NCBI GenBank assembly: GCA_945876035.1
Contig: CAMCMU010000014.1
Span: 1-64,000, forward strand
From: Schlesneria paludicola DSM 18645
Lineage (GTDB): Bacteria > Planctomycetota > Planctomycetia > Planctomycetales > Planctomycetaceae
DNA length: 64,000 nt
Direction: 5' to 3'
Of the stretch, positions 32,204 through 43,700 are shown piece after piece (position 1 is the stretch's first letter; each line of letters opens with the position of its first letter). The position numbers and the translations under genes are program-made. Below the pieces are notes generated by a model that was not told where the DNA came from, did no database searches, and saw nothing but the letters and a program-made list of their open reading frames with translations.

Positions 32204-33327
32204 TGCATCGTCGAGAAATTGCACCCCGCCGAGACTGGCAGCGATGCGTCGAAGACCAAGGTCTCGCCTTTCACACGATTGACGGCGATCTTTATTGGGA
32301 TGAATCCGCGTACTACGAATTTACGTCGATGGAGATCGACTTGCTCGAATCGGCCACGAATGCGCTACAGGCGATGTGTCTCCACGCCGTGCAGCATGTG
32401 TTTGATGAAAACCGGATGTGTGAATTTCAGATTCCGACGGTGATGCAGGAATGGGTACGCGCCAGCTGGGATCGGGATGACCCGAGTCTTTACGGACGAT
32501 TCGATCTGGCTTACGACGGTGTAAGGCCACCGCAGTTGCTGGAATACAATGCCGATACACCGACCTCTTTGTTAGAGGCCGGAGCCATTCAATGGTTCTG
32601 GTTGCAAGACGTCAATCGTCGTGCCGACCAGTTCAACAGCATTCATGAACAGTTGCTCCAGACGTGGGCGAAGTTTTACGAAAACTGCAACCAACCCCTT
32701 TATTTCACGTCGGTCGAAAATCACGAGGAGGATTTCGGAAACGTCCGGTACCTGCAGGATACGGCCGAACAAGCCGGCCTCCGGACCGTCTATGTGCCCC
32801 TCGAAAAAATCGCCTTCGATTTGGATTCCCAACAGTTCCTCGACCCGAGTGGATCGCCGATCGGCACGTTGTTCAAGCTCTACCCTTGGGAGTGGATGCT
32901 GCAGGAGGAATTTGGGAGACATCTTCCCGTGGCGCCCACACACTGGATCGAGCCACCATGGAAAATGCTGTTGAGTAACAAATCGCTTCTCGTGGTCATG
33001 TGGGAACTCTTTCCGGATTCCCCCTATCTGTTACCTGCTGCTTACACGCCGATGGGGTCGTCTTACGTCTGCAAGCCGTGCCTCTCTCGAGAAGGAAGCA
33101 ATGTCTCAATTTTCCACGGTGGGACTCAGATTGACGGCACATCGGGTCCTTATGTCACGGGACCGAGGGTGTATCAGGAATATCACGAACTGCCGGTTTT
33201 CTCCGGAAATTATCCCGTCATTGGCAGTTGGATCGTGGGCGGTGAAGCCTGTGGACTAGGAGTTCGCGAAGACCGGTCACGCATCACTCACAACATGAGT
33301 CGCTTCGTCCCACACCTGTTTTTTTGA
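32203..33327 (+). CDS. Glutathionylspermidine-synthase-family ATP-grasp protein (YjfC/YgiC-like)
   Basis: ORF 31999..33327, likely ATG 32203; LYGRFDLAYDGVRPPQLLEYNADTPTSLLEAGAIQWFW; PPWKMLLSNKSLLVVMWELFPDSPYLLPAAY; KPCLSREGSNVSI. Confidence 0.92.
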   Translation: MHRREIAPRRDWQRCVEDQGLAFHTIDGDLYWDESAYYEFTSMEIDLLESATNALQAMCLHAVQHVFDENRMCEFQIPTVMQEWVRASWDRDDPSLYGRFDLAYDGVRPPQLLEYNADTPTSLLEAGAIQWFWLQDVNRRADQFNSIHEQLLQTWAKFYENCNQPLYFTSVENHEEDFGNVRYLQDTAEQAGLRTVYVPLEKIAFDLDSQQFLDPSGSPIGTLFKLYPWEWMLQEEFGRHLPVAPTHWIEPPWKMLLSNKSLLVVMWELFPDSPYLLPAAYTPMGSSYVCKPCLSREGSNVSIFHGGTQIDGTSGPYVTGPRVYQEYHELPVFSGNYPVIGSWIVGGEACGLGVREDRSRITHNMSRFVPHLFF

Positions 33328-33518
33328 TGATGGAAGTGGTGGCCGTTCGCTCTGCTGTTTTTTTTCGATCGACCAAATGCTGCAATCACTGTGTCGGTTC
33401 CCGTTGACGATCCATTGAACAACTCCGATGATCATGCGACAGCGAATTTTCCCTGAGTGCCGGTCGTTCCTTCCGCGACTTTCTGGACTCGGCAAAAAAT
33501 CATTCAAAGGTTTGTGGT

Positions 33519-33926
33519 ATGAAAATGACAGTCGTCTGGTGTGGTGTGGTGTTGAGTCACCTGTGGATCACGACGGTAAGTGCCTTCCCGCCGATTCCGG
33601 CTCAAATCAAAGAGACTCTGAAAGACAACAAGGTCTATCAACCGTTTCTTGATACGCTGGATGGTCTCACGAGCAAATGCGACGTGTGCCACAAACCGGG
33701 TGCGGATAAGAAGGGCAAAGGGCATGGGTTGAACGACTTTGGAAAAGTCTTTCATGATCGATTTGAAGCCAAAAATTACAAAAAATCTCAAGACGAGAAA
33801 AAAACGTCCGAGGCACTCAAGCTCTTTCAGGCTGCGTGGGATAAGTCCGTCATCGAGCGGACCAGCGACGGAAAAGTTTACGGCGATCTCATGAAATCCG
33901 GCTTGTTGCCGAGCAAGAATGAATAG
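33519..33926 (+). CDS. Small secreted protein with a single CxxCH haem-binding motif
   Basis: Signal peptide MKMTVVWCGVVLSHLWITTVSA; SKCDVCHKPG. Confidence 0.7.
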   Translation: MKMTVVWCGVVLSHLWITTVSAFPPIPAQIKETLKDNKVYQPFLDTLDGLTSKCDVCHKPGADKKGKGHGLNDFGKVFHDRFEAKNYKKSQDEKKTSEALKLFQAAWDKSVIERTSDGKVYGDLMKSGLLPSKNE

Positions 33927-35014
33927 CGAGCCACGAATGTCCCTTCGTGCTTCTGGTTCATCCGCCGGAATCCTCTGGCCGCTCGCCAAATGTCGCATGG
34001 CACTTGTTTTTGTGAGTTGATGAGTCTTTTTTGAGCAGCAAAAATACCGGCTGCCGGCAGGTGTTTTGCAGCATCGTTTTGAGTTTTACGGCCACAGGCA
34101 TGAACAGGTCGAAGTTGTTGGGGATTGCCTCATCGTGCATGTGCCGCAGTCGTTCTTCGTCGAGTGGGTCGGTAGGAGTGCGGCTCTGGGGAATGCATGG
34201 CCGGGAGTTGCGGCCCGATGTTGGGTGGGAAACAGTGTGTGACGATCGTGTGAGCGATTGCCCCTGCGGCTCGCCGGCCCCAAGGCGACCGGCGGCGTCT
34301 GAAAGTAACTCTGCCTCGGCATCGGCCCCCGGTTAGCACTGACAATCTGTGCGATGATCCGGCGTTTTTTTTGGCGAGACGATCCACAGGCGGCTGCCGC
34401 TTTCACCTCGACGGATTTGCCCGAGCCGAAGGCTCCCGGGTTCCAAGGATCGGCCAGTTCACCAAGACTCTCTTCGAGCATCCCCGTGGCCTCCAGCGGC
34501 TGCTCGAAGAGATCCGCCACAAAACCATCTAACAACAGGCCGACGTTCTTCGGTATCCCGAAGATTTAAACCACCCCCTTAAGGAACTCCACGAAGCCCT
34601 GTACGCTTGGGATCAAGGACGGGAAAGCCTGCGGAGGTCTCAGCTGTTTCTGGAGAGCCTTGGAACGAGCCCGCCGGTCGAAGTCACGCTGCATCACCTC
34701 CTGTTCGGCGATGATAGAACCCAAGGGATTTCGTGACATTCGCGGGCGCGGTCTCCGCTGTCTTCGCGATCGGTTCTTCACGGTCGGTCGCTCTCTGGCG
34801 GTGAACCCCCCTGAAATCAAGCCTGAGCGTTCGGTTCTTGGGCTCATGGACAATTGACTATCGGCCCGAAGTCCGACACCACCTGTGGTCTCGGCGACTG
34901 CGATTGCCACACGTTTCCGGTTTCCCTACAACCAATCTTCTGCAATCACTCAGCCGGCTGAAACGGGGTGCTGCGTTCTGTCCGTGACGACGATATTTCA
35001 GGGATGAATCGCTG

Positions 35015-36814
35015 ATGACGACGGTCTGTCGACACCAATTAGTGCTCCTCTTAATTGCCGGTTTCGTGTTTTTTACGAATCTTGGCGGATATGCCTTATT
35101 TGACGAAGATGAACCGAAAAATGCCGTCTGTGGTCGTGAAATGTTTGAACGAGGCGACTGGATCGTTCCCACATTCAATGCTCAGCTAAGAACCGACAAG
35201 CCGGTTCTGATTTATTGGTTGATGCAGATCTCGTTTCATCTGTTTGGTGTCTCTGAGTTTTCTTCGCGATTGGGTTCCTCGCTATTGGCTGTGGGAACGA
35301 CACTGCTGACGTACCATCTGGGTCGCAAGCTCTATTCCCCCCCCGTCGGTTTGCTTGCCGGAATTATCCTCTGTACCTCAGTGATGTTCTCGGCTGTTGG
35401 TCGTTCCGTGACACCGGACTCCGTATTGATCTTTTGTCTGACGCTGGCTTTCACGATCTACGTCTGGACCGTGGCTCAGCAGCGTGGCGGTCAATTCAGC
35501 GGCATATCAGCAAATCAAGAAGTGAAGAGACTGGCCGACTTGCTGCCCAAAACGTGGTTGGCATCGCTTGCCATGTATTCAGCGATGGGCTTGGCCATTT
35601 TGGCGAAGGGGCCCATCGGAGTCTTGCTGCCGTGTACGATCATTGGCCTCTTGTTGCTGATTTCGCAACGCGAAATCGAACTCACCGAAGGACGGATTTT
35701 TGCAACCGTCGGTCCTTGGTGGCGCCGGAGCTTGGGGTCTGTCACTCAAGTCTTGCGACTGAGTCGAATTATCGAAGCGGCATCGGCGATGAGAGTCTTA
35801 TTCGGTGCGGTGGTTGTTTTAACAATTGCTCTTCCGTGGTATCTCGCTGTGGGATGGCAAACGGATGGAGTTTGGTTGCAAGGCTTTTTGGGTGATCACA
35901 ATCTCGCCCGATTTCTCAAGGCGAAAGAGCATCACAGTGGTCCGGTCTTTTACTATGTCATCGCTATTTTTTGGGGCAGCCTCCCCTGGTCTGTTTTTCT
36001 ACCGCTGTCGTTATGGACGTTGAAGAACCGTCTGGAAAAAACGAACATCGATCACCACAGCGATTGCTTCGTCGCCTGTTGGGCAGGTGTCTGGTTTGCC
36101 TTTTTTTCGTATTCCAGCACCAAGTTGCCGAATTACGTCTTGCCGATGTACCCTGCGCTAGCCTTGCTGACCGCTCGAACGCTCCACGCATGGCAGATGT
36201 CTTCGGCGAGCCAAGGGATGATTTCATTTCGCCATTCCTGCCGTGGATTGTCAGCCATCGGTATGTTGTTGATGGTCTCCATTCCGATCGCGTCGAGCTT
36301 CCTACTGCCTGGCGAAGAATGGCTGCTGCTGATTGGTGCTATTCCGGTGATGGGCGGCGCATTTGCCTACGCGGCGGCAGAACGAGAACGGCGGTCGCAG
36401 GCGATTGGCATTTTGTCTGTGAGTGCGGTCGCGTTGGCAATCTCGATCACAGGGATTGGACTGGCCTCCGTTGGGTCTCATCAAGACTCTCCGAAACTTG
36501 CCGCCGCCGCGCGGCAAGCGGCTGGCACGATGGAAGTACAGCTCGCGGCCATCAATTATTTTTCACCAAATTTAGTATTCTACTGGAAGCACTCTGTTCA
36601 ACGGCTTCGAAATCCGAAGGAGATGACTCAGTTCTTCAACGAGAATCCGCGAGGCTTCGTTGTCACCCGCTCAGACAAGCTCGAAATGCTGGGTGAGCAA
36701 TTGTCGAGCTTGGCCGAAGTGGCACGGCATCGACGTTTCCTCGGAAACTATGACCTCGTGCTTTTGCGACGTTCCACCTCCGTAGCGCTGCACAACAGTT
36801 CCACGACAGACTAG
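35015..36814 (+). CDS. GT39/ArnT-like multi-TM glycosyltransferase
   Basis: YALFDEDEPKNAVCGREMFERGDWIVPTFNAQLRTDKPVLIYWLMQISFHLFGVSEFSSRL; many TM segments. Confidence 0.88.
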   Translation: MTTVCRHQLVLLLIAGFVFFTNLGGYALFDEDEPKNAVCGREMFERGDWIVPTFNAQLRTDKPVLIYWLMQISFHLFGVSEFSSRLGSSLLAVGTTLLTYHLGRKLYSPPVGLLAGIILCTSVMFSAVGRSVTPDSVLIFCLTLAFTIYVWTVAQQRGGQFSGISANQEVKRLADLLPKTWLASLAMYSAMGLAILAKGPIGVLLPCTIIGLLLLISQREIELTEGRIFATVGPWWRRSLGSVTQVLRLSRIIEAASAMRVLFGAVVVLTIALPWYLAVGWQTDGVWLQGFLGDHNLARFLKAKEHHSGPVFYYVIAIFWGSLPWSVFLPLSLWTLKNRLEKTNIDHHSDCFVACWAGVWFAFFSYSSTKLPNYVLPMYPALALLTARTLHAWQMSSASQGMISFRHSCRGLSAIGMLLMVSIPIASSFLLPGEEWLLLIGAIPVMGGAFAYAAAERERRSQAIGILSVSAVALAISITGIGLASVGSHQDSPKLAAAARQAAGTMEVQLAAINYFSPNLVFYWKHSVQRLRNPKEMTQFFNENPRGFVVTRSDKLEMLGEQLSSLAEVARHRRFLGNYDLVLLRRSTSVALHNSSTTD

Positions 36815-36908
36815 AGATTTCCACTGCAGATAAGATCCGACTCGGGTGCTCAATCGACCCACCATGAAAGCTGCGGAAAGAGGGTTAACCGGTCTGTTCG
36901 CGATCTCG

Positions 36909-38333
36909 TCAGCCAGCCGCTTTAGTTGTGTCGCCATTCAGTTTGTTGTACAGCGTCTTTAACGCAATACCAAGCTCATTGGCCGCCTTGGGCTTGTCAC
37001 CTTGATGCTTGTCGAGCACCCGATAGATCACGTCCATCTCAATCTCGCGCAATGTTTTTGGACACTTGGAGAGTTCAACAGTGGCTGTTTTGATGAGGCC
37101 TGACGCGGCCGCATGACGCAGAATGCCGGCAGGAAGGTCCTCCGGTTCGATGACTTCTCCATCGGACATGATGACGGCATGCTCGAGGGCATTCGCCAGT
37201 TCCCTTACATTCCCAGACCAGTCGTGCAACTTCAAAATCTGAACCGTCTCGGCGGACAGAGCATTGTCGGAAACGTCGCGTCGTTTCATATAACGCATGA
37301 TTAATGTGCGCGCCAGTTCCGGAATATCCTCTTTACGCTCTCGCAAAGGTGGCAGTTGTATTTCGAACGTATTCACGCGGAAGTACAAGTCTTCGCGGAA
37401 CGATCCTTCAACCACCATTTCTTGCAGGGAGCGATTGGTGGCGCAGACCACGCGGACATCGACATGGAATGCGTCATTTTCGCCAACGCGACGGACTTCA
37501 CCGGACTCTAGAAATCGGAGCAACTTGACTTGCATCGATTTGTCGAGTTCGCCCAATTCATCAAGAAATAATGTTCCACCATTCGCCACTTCAAGCAGTC
37601 CCTTGCGCGGCGTATCGGCGCCTGTGAACGCGCCCTTTCGGTGTCCAAACAATTCACTTTCCACAAGATTTTCTGGAAGCGCTCCGCAGTTGACGGCCAC
37701 AAACGGCATGGTCGATCTCAAGCTGAGATCGTGAATGCGTCGAGCGACTAGTTCCTTTCCCGTACCCGTCTCTCCCAAAATCAAAACACTGGAATCGGTC
37801 GGTGCGATTTTTTCGCACAACTTTTTGACATGGAGCATTCCGGGAGTCCGGCCAATCAGATCGGGTGCGCCTTCCACGGCCTTCAGTCTCGATTCGAGCG
37901 CGATCGTCTTGTGTGTCAGCGTGCGTTTGTCGGCGACGCGTTTTAAGGACGCATTGATGTCGATTAGCTTGCAGGGCTTTCGCAGAAAATCATAGGCTCC
38001 GGCGCGAACGGCCTGAATTGCCGCATCGACGTCGCCATGTGCTGTACTGATGATGACTTCGGTTTCTGGCGAGACTTTTTTGATGTGTTGGATCACATCC
38101 CATCCGCTCATGCCGGGCATTCTGAGATCCACGATCGCGGCATCAAATGTTTGCAGTTCCAGTGCCTTGAGAGCGGCTGGTCCGTCTTCACATAAGACAA
38201 GATCATGACCCATGCGTGGGAGTTCGATTTTCATGACATCGCGAATGGTTTGCTCGTCATCGACGAACAGGACTCGTAGTTTATTCGTGGCGGCAGCGGT
38301 CAACGGGCGGTCTCCTTGCCCCTCTCGTGACAT
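36909..38333 (-). CDS. Sigma54-dependent two-component response regulator (NtrC/AtoC type)
   Basis: Receiver VLFVDDEQTIRDV; GETGTGKELVARRIH; ELFGHRKGAFTGAD (GAFTGA); Fis-type HTH C-term. Confidence 0.96.
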   Translation of the reverse strand: MSREGQGDRPLTAAATNKLRVLFVDDEQTIRDVMKIELPRMGHDLVLCEDGPAALKALELQTFDAAIVDLRMPGMSGWDVIQHIKKVSPETEVIISTAHGDVDAAIQAVRAGAYDFLRKPCKLIDINASLKRVADKRTLTHKTIALESRLKAVEGAPDLIGRTPGMLHVKKLCEKIAPTDSSVLILGETGTGKELVARRIHDLSLRSTMPFVAVNCGALPENLVESELFGHRKGAFTGADTPRKGLLEVANGGTLFLDELGELDKSMQVKLLRFLESGEVRRVGENDAFHVDVRVVCATNRSLQEMVVEGSFREDLYFRVNTFEIQLPPLRERKEDIPELARTLIMRYMKRRDVSDNALSAETVQILKLHDWSGNVRELANALEHAVIMSDGEVIEPEDLPAGILRHAAASGLIKTATVELSKCPKTLREIEMDVIYRVLDKHQGDKPKAANELGIALKTLYNKLNGDTTKAAG

Positions 38334-38598
38334 CCTTGTCAGCGAGCCGACGATTGTCGGACGGCTTATATTGCCGAAAGATTTAGTTTGGTCGAGCGGT
38401 TCATATCACATCACTATCGTGGGAGCAATGTCCATTTTAGGCTTGTTCGAACTTTAGTGACCGTCAAAAAATAAGGGTCGGCAGAGAACCGTTGTCTCGG
38501 ACAAAATTTATAACGATTCCACACAGATTTGCGCCGTGACTCAATGAAAATTAGGTATCAGTCGTCAACATCAAAACCTCCTTCAGACGGCAGATACG

Positions 38599-40197
38599 CT
38601 AAGCGGCCTTCGAAGCCTCTTGCCCCGTTCGGGGCAGATGAATCCGAAAAGAACTCCCTTTCCCAAGGCCTTCACTGAAGGCCTCAATTCGGCCGCCATG
38701 ATCTCCCATGATCCGATCGACGATCGACAATCCCAGTCCGGTTCCCTTACCCGACGGCTTCTCCGTAAAAAACGGTTTGTAGAGATGCGACAGAATGTGA
38801 GGCGTCATTCCACAACCCGTATCCTGAATATTAAGAATCACCTCATCGACGGATTCGGCCAACATGATCGTGATTGATCCGGACTCCATGCCCTCCATGG
38901 ATTCAAGAGCATTCATCAGAAGATTCAGAATCACCTGTTCGATTTCACCGGCGTTGACGTCGGCCGGGTGCGACTGGCTGCTGTCAAATCGGATCTCAAC
39001 GTGACCGAAACCTTCAATGTGCCGTACCATTTCAAGCACTTCGGCCACGATTTTTGTGACGTCGTAGCGGACACGAGGACTGTTGTTTCCGCGGGCGATT
39101 TCCAACGTTCGTCTGGTGATCTGCTGGCATCGTTCCGTCGCATGCTGGATCATGTTCAAGTAAGTGCGAAGTAAGCCACGGTCATCGGGAGAACTTCCAA
39201 ACTGACTCTCCGTTTCGGCCAACCGTTCCACAAGCGAGTCTGCCGCCATGGAAATTGCCGACAGAGGATTATTGATTTCGTGGGCAATTCCGGAAGCCAT
39301 TTGACCCAGGTCCACCAAATGTTTGTTTCGGACCATTTGCTCGCCGCGACACAAAGCCTCGCGATCGGCCTCAGACTTGTCACGCTGAAAACGATCGATC
39401 ATCCGGTTGAAGCTGTCGGCTAAATCAACCATTTCGTCCCGACCGGGGAGTTTCAATCGGTGCTTGTAGTCTCCGTTAGCGACGCGCAAGGCCGCATCGT
39501 GGAGCTTGCGTACGGGCACAAAGACCCACGCATATCCGCATTGAAACAACCCGTAAAGCAAGCCCACAACAATGACCGAACAAACTCCAATCAACCAGAT
39601 TCGCCAGCGATAGGCGGTATCGGCCTCAGCCAAGATTGGGGACAACTGTTGTTCCGCGATCGGCAGGTTCAGGATGACTGTCTGTAACCAGGCTACGTCG
39701 CGAAGCATTGTGTCGAGCGTCTCTTGACGCTCAGCAGTCGAATCAATCGAGACCTGAACCTGTCCCAGTCGCGACAACGACCGCTGGATCCCATCCAGCT
39801 GATTCAGAATGATCGGCTGCCTCTGAGAGGGATGCAAGTCGTAAAGCTGGACCAGTCGAATGCGGAGTTCATGTAGTTCTTGCAGAGCATGTTCGACGCG
39901 ATCCCGCCAGATTGGGTGATCTAGGTCAAGATCCCGTCGTCTGCCGGTCACTGGTTCTTGACGCCAAGCGAGATTGGGGTCGGGAAGTTCCCTGAGCCAC
40001 AGAGGATCGAACAAACGTGCACAGGCCGTCACCAATTTTGTGGGTGACGGCTCCGAATCCATCACCTTCAGATCGTGAACAAAGCGGCGATACGAAAGTA
40101 ATCCTGACAGCCCCGCAACACCCAGCGAGAGCAGCATCAGCAGCACCAAAACAAGCCCAATGAAGAGCTTGCGACGAATGGATCGCGTAAGGAACAC
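38599..40197 (-). CDS. Sensor histidine kinase (TM, HAMP, HisKA, HATPase)
   Basis: GQMASGIAHEINNPLSAISMAADS; NLLMNALESM; GTGLGLSIVDRIMGDHGG. Confidence 0.95.
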   Translation of the reverse strand: MFLTRSIRRKLFIGLVLVLLMLLSLGVAGLSGLLSYRRFVHDLKVMDSEPSPTKLVTACARLFDPLWLRELPDPNLAWRQEPVTGRRRDLDLDHPIWRDRVEHALQELHELRIRLVQLYDLHPSQRQPIILNQLDGIQRSLSRLGQVQVSIDSTAERQETLDTMLRDVAWLQTVILNLPIAEQQLSPILAEADTAYRWRIWLIGVCSVIVVGLLYGLFQCGYAWVFVPVRKLHDAALRVANGDYKHRLKLPGRDEMVDLADSFNRMIDRFQRDKSEADREALCRGEQMVRNKHLVDLGQMASGIAHEINNPLSAISMAADSLVERLAETESQFGSSPDDRGLLRTYLNMIQHATERCQQITRRTLEIARGNNSPRVRYDVTKIVAEVLEMVRHIEGFGHVEIRFDSSQSHPADVNAGEIEQVILNLLMNALESMEGMESGSITIMLAESVDEVILNIQDTGCGMTPHILSHLYKPFFTEKPSGKGTGLGLSIVDRIMGDHGGRIEAFSEGLGKGSSFRIHLPRTGQEASKAA

Positions 40198-40763
40198 TCG
40201 ACATCCTTGTCGTGTTGGCTTTCAAACAACGAAGCGGAAACGGAGGTTGCAAACATTACAAGAGAATGTCATTTCACTCAACCCCGGTTCAAAAAATGCT
40301 CGAGCCCCCGTCGCTCGATGATCCTCGGATGCCGCCAAAGGGTCGAGTTCGAGCTCGTCAGAAATGAAGGCAATTTCCACGCTCTTGGCTAATCACAGAT
40401 CGGCGTTCGTCTGGGCCGTAGTATGCCTCTCAACGCTCACAATAGTTGACCAGACCGATGGGGCGGCATCAAACCCCGAACGCGTTCCCTAGTCGCGGCG
40501 GCCGACTCAATTTTGTGAGATTTCTCCCGGCCAATCAATCCCCCGCGGCGATCACTGCGCATCTTATCCCGAGAGCAACCAATCGCGCCAGATCGAATCC
40601 GCTGGCCGCACAGGGCAAACGTTGTCTGTTGCAAATCATCGCTTCTCAAATCCTCCGACATCAGGGATAGTGTTCGGATAGCGGCGTTGTCGGCTGGCAA
40701 TTTGCTGATTTTGTAGATTGTCGTTTGCGCGAACCGTGATCCAAACCACCTTGTCACTAGGAT

Positions 40764-43700
40764 TTGCCGATGAATGACTCAATTGTCGGCACGGAAGATC
40801 ACCAGCCGATTTCCCTGTCGGATCGGTCGCGATCCGATGCGGAACCAACCCCCCCAGACAAGTTGAGCCGTACCGCAGTGATGAAACAGCAGTCGATCGG
40901 TAATCCCCCTGAGAAACAATCACCGCGCAGCCTATTTTGTCTGATGGCCGTTCAGTTTTTGACGGTCCTGAATGACAACACGTTTCGGTGGCTGGCCGTG
41001 GCCATTGCAAAGCCTGTGTTGGGTTCCGCCACGGCATTGTCGCTGGGTTTGGCTGGATTCACGTTGCCGTTCATCGTTTTCGCGACCCCGGCCGGGTATC
41101 TCGCGGATCGCTTCTCAAAAGTCGCCGTAATACGCACCTGCAAGGTTGCCGAGATCGTCATCATGTTGCTCGGATGCTCGGCCATCCTCTCGGGTCAGAT
41201 GACCTTACTGTTCCTCGTCGTGATGCTCACGGGGGCGATGGCAGCACTCTTTTCCCCGGCCAAATGCGGTAGCATTCCGGAGCAGGTCGATGAATCGAGG
41301 TTATTGCAGGTCAATGGTTGGATGAGCCTGATGACTGTCGTTCCCGCCGCGTTCGGATTTCTTTTTGGCAATCTGTTGGCCGATCGTATTCAGCCGACGC
41401 CGAGCACTGTTATCACCGCCTCGTCACTGGCTCCCGTCGCGGCAACGCTCTTGAGCGTTGCCGTTGTCGGATGGATCTTGAGTTACGGCATTCGTGCGTT
41501 TCCTTCGGCAGATCCCGCCCGAAAGATTCCGTGGAATCCGCTTGCAGATATCGCTTCATCATTTCGGCTGTTGGCCCATGACCCACCGCTATTGCGTGCG
41601 GCCTGGGGTATCGCATTTTTTTGGATTCTGGCTTCGCTGGCTCAGATGAACATGGATCAGCTGGGACAGAAAGATCTCCGCGTATCCCAGGATATGATTG
41701 GTTGGATGGGTCTGTGGCTTGTGCTGGGGCTCGGCGTTGGCAGCGTGCTCGCAGGATGGTGGTCCGTCGGTCATGTCGAGTTGGGGATTGTTCCGCTGGG
41801 TGCGATTGGCATGGCGTTCTGGTCCATGATGTTATGCCTAGCCGGCTTTTATGGATCCTCGATGCCCCATGAGTCATTCACGGTGGCCTGCCTTTCCCTG
41901 TTCGCTTTGGGCATCAGTGCAGGACTTTTCGATGTTCCACTGGAGGCATACCTGCAACAGAGGGCCGAAGCGCGTCATCTTGGCCAAGTGGTCTCGGCGA
42001 CAAACTTTTTGGCGTTCACCGGGATCCTCCTGATTTCGGGGCTGTACTATGTCGCCCGGGATCTGGTCAATCTGTCGCCGAGTTTTATTTTTCTGATCGC
42101 GGGATTGGGAACCATTCCTGTCGCGATTTACATTGTCTGGTTGTTGCCAGGAGCCACAATTCGCTTCGCCGTGTGGCTGGCAATCCAGACCGTCTACAGA
42201 GTGCGAGTCTACGGTCTGGAGAACGTTCCCAAAACCGGCGCCGCGATGCTCACCCCGAACCATGTCACGTTTGCAGACGGCGTTTTGCTAATGCTGCAGA
42301 TTCCACGACTGACGCGATTCATCGTCTACGCCAACTTTGTCAATCATCCCCAACTCAACTGGTTGGCGCGTCTGTACGAGGTCATTCCGATCAAGTCTGA
42401 CGGAGGCCCAAAGTCACTCATTCAGTCTCTTCGAACGGCGAGGGAGGCATTGGTCGATGGCAGCCTCGTCTGCATTTTTCCCGAAGGTCAATTAACACGC
42501 ACCGGACAATTGCAGGCCTTTCAACCGGGAATGCTCAAGATCCTTCAGGGGACGAGTGCACCAATCATACCGGTTTATCTCCATGGTTTGTGGGGCAGTA
42601 TTTTCAGTTTTCGTGGCGGCAAATTTTTCAACAAGTGGCCGCGTCGCTGGCCCTATCCCCTGTCAATTCATTTTGGGAAACCGATTGCCCCGCCGAAGTG
42701 TTCCGCGGAAATTCGTTTCGCTGTTCAAGAACTGGGAGCTGATGCCGTGGAAGCCGACAAATTCAGAGAACTGACCCCTGCACGGCAACTGATTCGGTCG
42801 TACAAGAAGTCGCGACATCGCCACCGAATTGCCGACTCCAGCGGAGTCGAATTTTCCGGCGGCAAAGTGCTGGCGTCTGTTCTTGCCCTGCGGCGAGTCC
42901 TCCTGCGGCATGTGTTTTCCTCCAACGAACCAAACGTCGGCATCCTGTTACCCCCATCGGCCGGCTGCTCGCTGGCAAATTTTGCGGTGACATTGTCTGG
43001 GCGAGTCCCCGTCAATTTGAACTACACCATGTCCGAAAGAGACATCAACTATTGCATTCAAGACGCCCGATTAAAGCATGTCATCACCAGCAAACAGCTG
43101 CTGGAGAAAAAGCCGATGAACCTCGACGTTCCTTTGGTCTTTTTGGAAGATTTGAAAGAGCAGGTGCGTAGCTTCGACAAATTGTTGGCGGGCCTCGGGA
43201 GCTTTGTGCTTCCCAGTTGGATCTTGGAACGGGTTTTGGGCCAAAGGAGGACGCCGATTGATGGTTTGGCAACGATCATCTATACCTCGGGTTCCACCGG
43301 CGAACCCAAGGGTGTGATGCTGTCTCATCATAATATTTCAGCGACCATCGACGCCATCAATCAAGTTGCTCAGGTGGAGGAACACGATGTCGTCTTGGGT
43401 GTTGTTCCGATCTTCCATTCACTCGGATTTCTGGCCACGTTGTGGATGCCCGTTCTGTTGAACGCGAAGGTGGTTTACCACGTCAATCCGCTCGATGCGC
43501 GTGAGATTGGAAGGCTCGCTCAGAAGCACGGAGCCACAATCCTCTTCGGGACCCCAACCTTCCTGCGGGGATACCTTAAGCGAGTCGACAAAGAACAATT
43601 CAGCAAACTCGATCTGGTCGTCGTGGGCGCAGAGAAACTGCCTCTCGAACTGGCCGAGCAATTTCGTGACAAGTTCGGCGTCCTTCCGTCGGAGGGCTAC

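Noticed and set aside
35971-36696. 241-aa ORF inside the GT39 gene
   Set aside because: Alternate-frame shadow of a clear CDS
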